A stretch of 64,000 bases of DNA, taken from NCBI GenBank assembly GCA_028023455.1, contig JAQFVV010000032.1, positions 124,001-188,000 on the forward strand, written 5' to 3'. The notes under the pieces were generated by a model that was given only the letters and a program-made list of their open reading frames with translations, was not told the origin of the DNA and searched no databases. Shown piece by piece: positions 57,278 through 64,000 of the stretch; position 1 is the first letter of the stretch, and every line of letters starts with the position of its first letter. The position numbers and the translations under genes are program-made. This stretch comes from Epiperipatus broadwayi (taxonomy: Eukaryota > Onychophora > Udeonychophora > Euonychophora > Peripatidae).

Positions 57278-58505
57278 TGAAACAGTAAGATTCGTATTCG
57301 AATCTTAAGTTTCACCTTTTTCTGTTGTCTCTCACTGACCAGTCTATCCTGCCCAAATTTAAACTTTTTGGTATCGAATTGTGTGTGTAGCAATATTAAA
57401 AATGTATAAATATATGTAGAATTCAGCATAAACATGCACACATTTCGATCTCAAATTAAAGGCAATAAATAGGGATAAAATAGTATAATTTAGATTTCTT
57501 TTAGTTATATAATTTTGTATAATTTTAATCATTTATTTTGGATTATAAAGTTCGTATTTATTGCTTTGTTTAAATTTTGTTTAATAATAATTCTAAATAA
57601 ATCTGATATAATATTTAATTAAAAGTTAAAATAATCTTATGTTTCCTTTTTGTCTTTGAAATTTAAAAGCATCGGGTCAGTGATAGATAATAGATTAATT
57701 AAAGAAAAATTCCCCAAAATGTAATTAGTAAATGTAAAATGTAAACAATAGAATGGCAGCTTTCTTTAATTAAAAACCAACAAAATGCATTGATTATCCT
57801 CAGGGCAGATTAAGTAGAATCTAAAAATATCTTAACAAAAATGTGAGAGATCAAGATAAGAAAAGAGGCCATCTTAGACTTGCTGGAGACATTCACTTAA
57901 ACTTTAGCTTTGCTCTCAATCACTGAGAGTCTCCAAAAATATAAAAATAATTTGTTCCTGCCAAGGTATGACCGAGTAAAGCACCTAGATTATTCTCCAT
58001 CGGGAGATGGCCTATCGGATAACTTTCCATTGCCCGTCATAAATTCACCATGAAGATCTGCTACCTGAAATGAATGAGAAAGCTGCTGCTGTTGTGAAAG
58101 TAAATGAAATATCTAAATCCAAGAAAGAATTGCCACTCGTGAACTTTTTGCTGCTAAACTAATGGAATCAGAAAACTTCTTATAAAACAGGTACCTGTCT
58201 GTGTTCAAACTCTAGAGTACTCTCATAACATGCTATAGCTATTCTTCATATTACTTATCTAAATTATAAAATGTAGAAACTATCATTTGTATAACTAAAA
58301 TTGAATAATTAATTCATATGTAAATTTCTCTAATAATCTAGCTTACCTCACTCTATCTTTCTTGGGTGCGCATTTCTCAAATCTACATTCTATCTATAAT
58401 TATTATTTAATTATTGCATGCTCATAATTGTCTCAATTTTCAAAGTTTAAATCTATGATCGATTAGAACAATGAATGCGTGTCAAATTTTCATTCATATT
58501 TGCTT
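57278..58505 (+). repeat. Element E repeat, copy 1 (putative 5' LTR start)
   Basis: Direct repeat with 62200-63485. Both start TGAAACAGTAAGATTC and share 'cactgaccag/cactgaccga', 'ttttggattataaagtt', 'attctccatcgggaga', 'ggcctatcggataactttcc', 'gaaatgaatgagaaagctgc' and 'ttgcatgctcataattgtct'. Together with a gag-like remnant between the copies, this suggests LTRs of a third retroelement, extending past 58505 into the promoter-like block at 58987. The frame at 57247-57441 on the opposite strand is noise. Confidence 0.65.
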
Positions 58506-58986
58506 TCATAACTAACTTAACTTTCATATAAATCGACATGCATTCAATGCATCATTTATTGTAATGCAGGGGTCTACTACTTCACAAATGGCTGACGTAT
58601 TTGTTATAATAATTCCCAATTTATATATGTTTTGTATTTATTAAATCATCATGAATAATTCCAGAAAATTACATTTCTTTGAGAGTCACCAACGTTCTTT
58701 AGTAAATGTTGATAATGTAGGGCTGAATTAGAAATCTATTTAAATCTTATCATATTCGTTTATACTTATACATGTGTTACGTTTTAAAGACACGATGATT
58801 TATTCTGCCATAAATATTCCAGATTCTTCAGGGTTGAAATTAACCACAGTCATCCTACACAAGCGGACATAATAAATGCTCCCATAGGATTTGACCTGTC
58901 ATGCAGCCAGCCGGCAAATTGTGACACGAACCGCTTGTCCCTGCTTATGCTTCATCGGGCTGAGGCAGAGACCAGCCCGACAGTCT

Positions 58987-58992
58987 TATAAA
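58987..58992 (+). promoter_or_regulatory. Candidate TATA box of element E
   Basis: TATAAA in 'gtcttataaactcattcgcg' lies in an unusually GC-rich 150-bp block (58870-59030), with 'gcattgcagtttcaat' 15-30 bp downstream as a possible start region. This looks like the U3/R boundary of an LTR. The counterpart is not present after 63485 within the window. Confidence 0.45.
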
Positions 58993-59294
58993 CTCATTCG
59001 CGGCATTGCAGTTTCAATATACTGCCATTCCATATCGCCTTTCTAAAGCGTACCACATGTTCTTTTACTTAATTTTATTATTCTATATATCACTCCACCT
59101 CTGCATTATCTTCATAATTCACTCTCAAATAAATGTTTGCCCTTAGTCATAAAATAAATATTTTAATTAAATAAATATATGTCCACCGCTACTCTTAAAT
59201 CTTACTTTAGACTCTTGCATTGCAAAGGTATCAATTCCCCAAGGCATGCATTAGAAATACTTACTCGAGAATTTTAGTAGCTAGATTAAGCCTT

Positions 59295-59515
59295 CAAATA
59301 AGTAAATTCCCTTTGTAAACATTACGGTATCGGAAATACCGCTACTGAGTCCTCAAGATAAAATAATGTCTAAACAAATAAATGTATTCCTTCTGTAAAC
59401 CTTACAGTATCGAAATACCGCTACTGAAGTCCTCAATGTAAAGTAATGTCTCAAATAAATAAATGTATTCTTTGTAATATAATCATGTCACAAATCCTGC
59501 CACTGAAGCTTTGAA
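59295..59515 (+). repeat. Three tandem units of about 75-80 bp
   Basis: Units start at about 59297, 59376 and 59455 with 'aaataa(g/a)taaat' and contain 'gtaaac.ttac.gtatcg', 'aaataccgctactga' and 'gtcctca'. The third unit is more diverged. They lie downstream of the putative element E promoter and may be part of its R-U5 or leader. Confidence 0.85.
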
Positions 59516-60560
59516 TCCATAAAATATTATTAGTAAATGATTGTTTTATTAAAATGTATTAATAAATAATTTTAAACTATACGCTTGCAGTTATGTTTCA
59601 TTTATTCGATACCCATTCTATATAATATTTCTTCGATTGTGTAAATATGAATGTTTAATTAATATTAGTTTGATTATTGGCTAACTCGAGAATAAAATCA
59701 TGAATCTCTTGCATATCCCTGACCACCATGCCTAAGGAAATATTTACTAACGTCGCATCAGATGCATTGTTTCATGGATTGTATTGTGGAACGGATAAAT
59801 TATGTTTGAACTCAGTACCACGGCGTGGCTCTCACTTACTCGATGGTGCTGCTGTTCTGTATGGTGGTTCCAATTCTCTGCATTATGCTTACATAGGTCA
59901 CACGCTTTCTGACTGTTACATAGTTAATTTTTTTTTTTTAGCTGCTTACGCTTTCCAACGTGGAGCTTTCGAACAAAAAAACCCATATATAGCCTGAGCA
60001 AAATATAACACATATGAATCTTTTAGCATTCGCTACTCTAGAAAGGACTAATTATTCTATATATATATACGATTTTGTTTTGATAAAAATAATGAAAAAA
60101 TAAATGAATCGAGTAAAATAATGTGGTTGAGTAAATGAAAGGACAGCAGGCATACATAACAAATTTAAGGAAAGCAGGGATGTGCGTAAGTTAAGAAGGA
60201 ATGAAAATACTGGATCTAATGAAATATTTTTTTTATAAGTGTGTCAAAAAAAGTAATCAGTCGCTTAAAGAGATAGTAGTAGTATTGAATAACTTTATTA
60301 AAACACCGTTATATATATAGCATAGACAGCTATAGTACGTGATATATGTTAATAGTAAATATTTTGTTAGCGTACAAATAGATATATCATAGACAGCAGT
60401 AGGTTTATTATACGCACAACCAGTAGTTCGTTATAATATATATGTTAAATATGTTAAATGCAGCAATATAGAGATAGGGCAATGTAGAGTAGGTGAGGGC
60501 AGTGAAAGAGTGTTATAGGCAAATATTAATACTGGTGAGAAGTCAAATGCTAGTAGTATA
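59516..60560 (+). other. Leader-like region of element E, unassigned
   Basis: Contains an 89-codon frame (59728-59997) of balanced composition but without any recognised motif; it spans a T10 run and I do not support it as a gene. From 60240 the sequence is A+T-rich with TATA-like short repeats. Confidence 0.35.
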
Positions 60561-60590
60561 AAAAATCATATTAAGAAAAATGAAATCAGA

Positions 60591-61740
60591 AAATATTGAT
60601 ATACAGCAAGAAGATTTATCTGAAGCTTTGGAGTCAACACCCTAGTTGAAGTGGAAGCTCCCAACAATACAGAGGATCAATGGACTTTAATTTCAAGTTC
60701 ATTGAGGAAATACTCAGACAGAATATGCAAGAAATGAAGAAAATGTATGAGGAGTGAAATGAGAAAAAGAAGAGATGAAGAATCAAACAGAGACAAGAAG
60801 AAGAAAAGATAAGAGTTAGAGAATATCAGGAATTCCTAAAGACATTATGTGGAGAGTTAGGAAGCCATAAAGGAACATTTTGGAATATCCTCAGCTAGTA
60901 AAAAAGAAAGAAAAGATTAAAGATATGGAAAAAAAGAAGTCAGAGAGATCATGACAAAACCGATGATAGTAGAAGGGGCAATCAGGTAGTGTAGTAAATA
61001 TGAAAAGTGTGATGAGCAAAGAAACCTCATTCCAGCCAATGAAGGCCCACAAGAACCAGAAAAGGAAGTCAGCATTAAAGAAGAGACGAAGATGGACACT
61101 GGACACCAAAGCTATTTAGCAAAGATGATCCACATCAAAATCTTTAGAGGGGAGATAGGAGAAAATCCTCAAGCCACTTAGAGAGCTCAAAAAGTTCTTC
61201 CATGGTTCATAGACAGGGCCAGATGAGCAGATAGCGATAGCCAGTTACCATCTGTCTACGCAGGATCTGCCGTAAGGACTGGTGAATATGGTGAGGATGG
61301 AAAGCCTAAAAACCATAGAAAGATACAAAGATGCACTAATGAAGCATTACTGGAGCAATGAGCGTCAAGCCGTATCTACAATACACTCTGCCAGGAAAAA
61401 TATGGGACGATACCCCAAGAGATGCACACAGTTTTTCCTCCACCAAGCTAATCAGTTTAAATCCCTAACAATGTCCGCTTCCTTTCCGATTCACACATCA
61501 TAGGGACCATCCAGATAGTATGCCGCTAACCATCCAACAATTAATGGCAGGCAGCTCAGATCAAAGACATAGAAGAAATGATTGAATTCTCTCACTACAT
61601 TGGATTTTAACTCATTACCAAAGAACACCCGATAAAAGGCAAAGATTAGAAAACCCAAGGTCACATCATCAATCACTGACGAAATCGGTATTATCCACCT
61701 TGATCCTGAGTTGTAAAAATATTAGGGCTATTAAGACTGG
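60591..61740 (+). pseudogene. Ty3/gypsy-like gag remnant of element E
   Basis: Across frameshifts and stops the + strand reads MKSENIDIQQEDLSEALEST, then MDFNFKFIEEILRQNMQEMK and a Lys/Glu-rich coiled-coil stretch to REYQEFLKTLCGELGSHKG. Further on are IERYKDALMKHYWSNERQAV and YPKRCTQFFLHQANQFKSL (61282-61503). The 'F..A....YWS...Q..V......G.Y......Q.F....NQ...L' spacing resembles the capsid region of invertebrate retrotransposon gag proteins. No zinc knuckle, protease or pol follows; sequence goes directly to the second E repeat. At least four frame breaks show it is inactive. Confidence 0.5.
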
Positions 61741-62199
61741 TTATTAAACGATATAGAGAAAATAATAAAATGAACTTGATATAATGAACTTGGTTGAGTC
61801 GAGGGGTCGAAATACTTTAACCTAAATTAGGTTTAGATAGAAATTTTATTATATACATTGTTGTTTTAACTGAGCTATTACTTCTTAAAAAATTTTTTTA
61901 TATATTATACGAACTAATCCTATTCTAAGAATTTATATATATATATATATATATTCAGTTTAACCAATTTATTACTGATGATTTAACTTACAGGACACGC
62001 CAAATTAGTCATTTTAATTAAAACTTATAAATTTCAGATCCGTGGTGATATGTACCAGCCCATTATTATACATCATCGTTTATGATTTAATATCTGTAGC
62101 ACAATAAAATTTTTTCATCTTCACTTATGTAAAGTGTACCTCTTTTCCTTTCTTTGCTCTCCTTGGTTCTTCCTTAATTGTCTATGGAAGTAATGGGAA
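61741..62199. other. Region before the second E repeat
   Basis: Contains a (TA)n tract (61937-61954) and ends 'ggaagtaatgggaa' just before TGAAACAG. The purine-rich stretch could be a weak polypurine tract. Nothing else is recognised. Confidence 0.4.
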
Positions 62200-63485
62200 T
62201 GAAACAGTAAGATTCACAAATTTAACTTTTAAGTTTCACCTTTTCTCGCATCGCCTCTCACTGACCGAAACGATTCAGCCCAAATTTAAACTTTTGGTAA
62301 TGACTGTATAGTAAATGATGAAAATGTATAAATATATGTAGGAATTTAGCATAAATATCGTTATACATTTCCTCGATAATCCTCGTAAATTTAAAAGTAA
62401 TAAATGTGTGAGTTGTAGTAAAATAATAAAGGATTGGCATTTTTAGTTATATAATTTGTATAATTTTAATCATTTATTTTGGATTATAAAGTTTGTATTT
62501 ATTGCCTTGTTTAAATTTCGCTAATAATAATTCTAAAAAATCTTATGTAATATTTAATTAAAAGTTAAATAATCTATTTCCTTTTTTGTCTTTGAAAATT
62601 TTAAAAGCATCGGTCAGTGATAGATAACAGATTAATTAAAAGAAAAAATTCCCCAAAAAATGTAATTAGTAAATGTAAAAGTCGCAAACAATAGAATGGG
62701 CAAGTTTTCTTTAATTAAACTGTCAAAAAATGCATTAATTTAGCCCCTTGTGCGATTAAAGTAGAACCTAAAAATATCTTTTAACAAAAATGTGAGAGTA
62801 ATCAACATGGGCGAAAAGAGGCCATCTTAGACTTTCTTTCTGGAGACATACCGTTTCTAAACTTAAATAAGTTTCATCACTGAGAGTCTCCAAAAATATA
62901 AAAGCTGGCCTAGTATTCCTGCCAAGGTATGACCTCCGAGTAAAGGTTCTAGATTATTCTCCATCGGGAGAGATGGCCTATCGGATAACTTTCCATTGCC
63001 CATCATAAATTTACCATGAAGATCTGCTGCCTGAAATGAATGAGAAAGCTGCTGCTGCTGTGAAAGTAAATGAAATATCTAAATACAAGAAAGAATTGCC
63101 ACTGTGAACCTCTTTTGCTTAAACTAATGGAATCGAAACTTCTTATAAAACAGAAATGTCTGCAAGCCTCAAACCTAGAGTACTTACAACATGCTATACA
63201 TTCTTCATATTACTTATCTAAATTATAAAATGTAGAAACTATCATTTGTATAACTAAAATCTTGAATAATTAATTTCTATATGGGATCACTTCTCTAATA
63301 ATGTAGCTTACTCCCTCACTTCCCCACATTCTTCTAAGTATAGCTTCTCAAATCTACATTCTTATTCTTATAAGTTATTATTTAATTATTGCATGCTCAT
63401 AATTGTCTCAATTTTCAAAGTTTGTAACTCTGAGTGATCTCTTGAAACAATGAATGCGTGTCAAATTTTCATTCATATTTGCTTT
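62200..63485 (+). repeat. Element E repeat, copy 2 (putative 3' LTR, truncated)
   Basis: Direct copy of 57278-58505 with many small insertions and deletions. Similarity stops abruptly after 'atttgctttcataa' at about 63485, after which 'attcgaatcttaagtttca' occurs, a phrase that in copy 1 lies near the start of the repeat. The copy is therefore truncated or rearranged at its 3' end. Confidence 0.65.
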
Positions 63486-64000
63486 CATAAATTCGAATCT
63501 TAAGTTTCAATATATATAATCACCATGGAACAATCAGCCTAAATATTAATATAATTAATGGGAAACCTCTGAGAACATCATAGTCTACTGGCCTTATTTG
63601 TCTAGTTCTGTAAAACCAAGATGGTGACACTTCATGATCAATTCTTATCTGTCTTGTACTTAAACTCAATTACTTCACTACCCTAATTAGCCTGTAGCAA
63701 AATTCATAAGAATAGTAGATATTCATCACCTCAATAAGATTATTATCTTTCACATTATGCAAGTGATGATAGCAGCGAACCATGCATATTAATTGTCCCT
63801 AGATAGGATAAAGATTCTACTAATACAGACTTGAACCGTGTGTGCTCAGTTAATTACTATCAACCATAACTATTCCCAATCAGTTACCAGAATTATCAAA
63901 CTATTCCCTTAGCCAGAATTATCAACTCATTTACAGTTTAAGGATGCGGCAAACTGGATTTATACTATATCATATTGGGGAGTGTCAAGATCAATAATCA
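63486..64000. other. End of window, unassigned
   Basis: Moderately A+T-rich sequence with no recognised gene or repeat. It may be an insertion that interrupted the second E repeat. Confidence 0.4.

Noticed and set aside
59728-59997. 89-codon frame of balanced composition in element E
   Set aside because: No family recognised, it spans a T run, and the frame has no continuation; kept only as an unassigned region.

Overview
The window is eukaryotic, almost certainly animal, repeat-dominated nuclear DNA. It is extremely A+T-rich (by eye about three quarters or more), packed with (TA)n and (TTA)n microsatellites, and contains no host gene, intron-exon structure or functional RNA gene that I can support. 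What is recognisable is transposable-element DNA: an RTE-like LINE, Ty3/gypsy LTR retrotransposons with very long LTRs, a hAT (ZBED/FAM200-type) transposon, a mariner remnant, a piggyBac-type TTAA MITE, palindromic MITEs and a tRNA-Gly-derived pseudogene. The combination of A+T-richness, long-LTR Ty3 elements and TA microsatellites would fit a planarian-like flatworm, but Hydra-like cnidarians or A+T-rich arthropods cannot be excluded. The species call is inference.

Layout. 1-2290: A+T-rich DNA with one dispersed repeat. 2290-6245: a decayed LINE whose 5' part is inverted, as in twin priming, lying between roughly 450-bp inverted arms. 6287-16764: a minus-strand Ty3/gypsy element with about 3.3-3.5 kb LTRs, a textbook polypurine tract and the integrase C-terminus, but almost no pol; its interior also holds a coiled-coil gag-like region with a 16-residue repeat and a pogo-like MITE. 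16780-20881: element B, non-coding, with TGT...ACA ends; a second copy lies at 52705-57034. 21180-24480: a TTAA MITE, a hairpin element, a near-perfect 352-bp palindrome inserted in a dispersed repeat, and a mariner fragment. 28370-30881: a hAT element with 8-bp target duplications. 31308-37127 and 47848-52635: two inverted copies of element C (about 4.8 kb without insertions), again with TGT...ACA-type ends. Between them is about 10.7 kb with little recognisable content beyond a purine-rich tract, a short cryptic reading frame and a tRNA-Gly pseudogene. 57278-64000: a third LTR-type family (E) with decayed gag.

The strongest structural theme is that three unrelated long TGT...ACA elements (A, B, C) all abut (TA)n microsatellite tracts, suggesting that TA repeats are insertion havens or targets. 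Elements are nested: B1 sits in the end of A, and the TTAA MITE sits in one C copy while the other C copy preserves the empty TTAA site. None of the recognised transposon proteins is intact. I did not find a credible new functional gene system; the novelty is in the element architectures.
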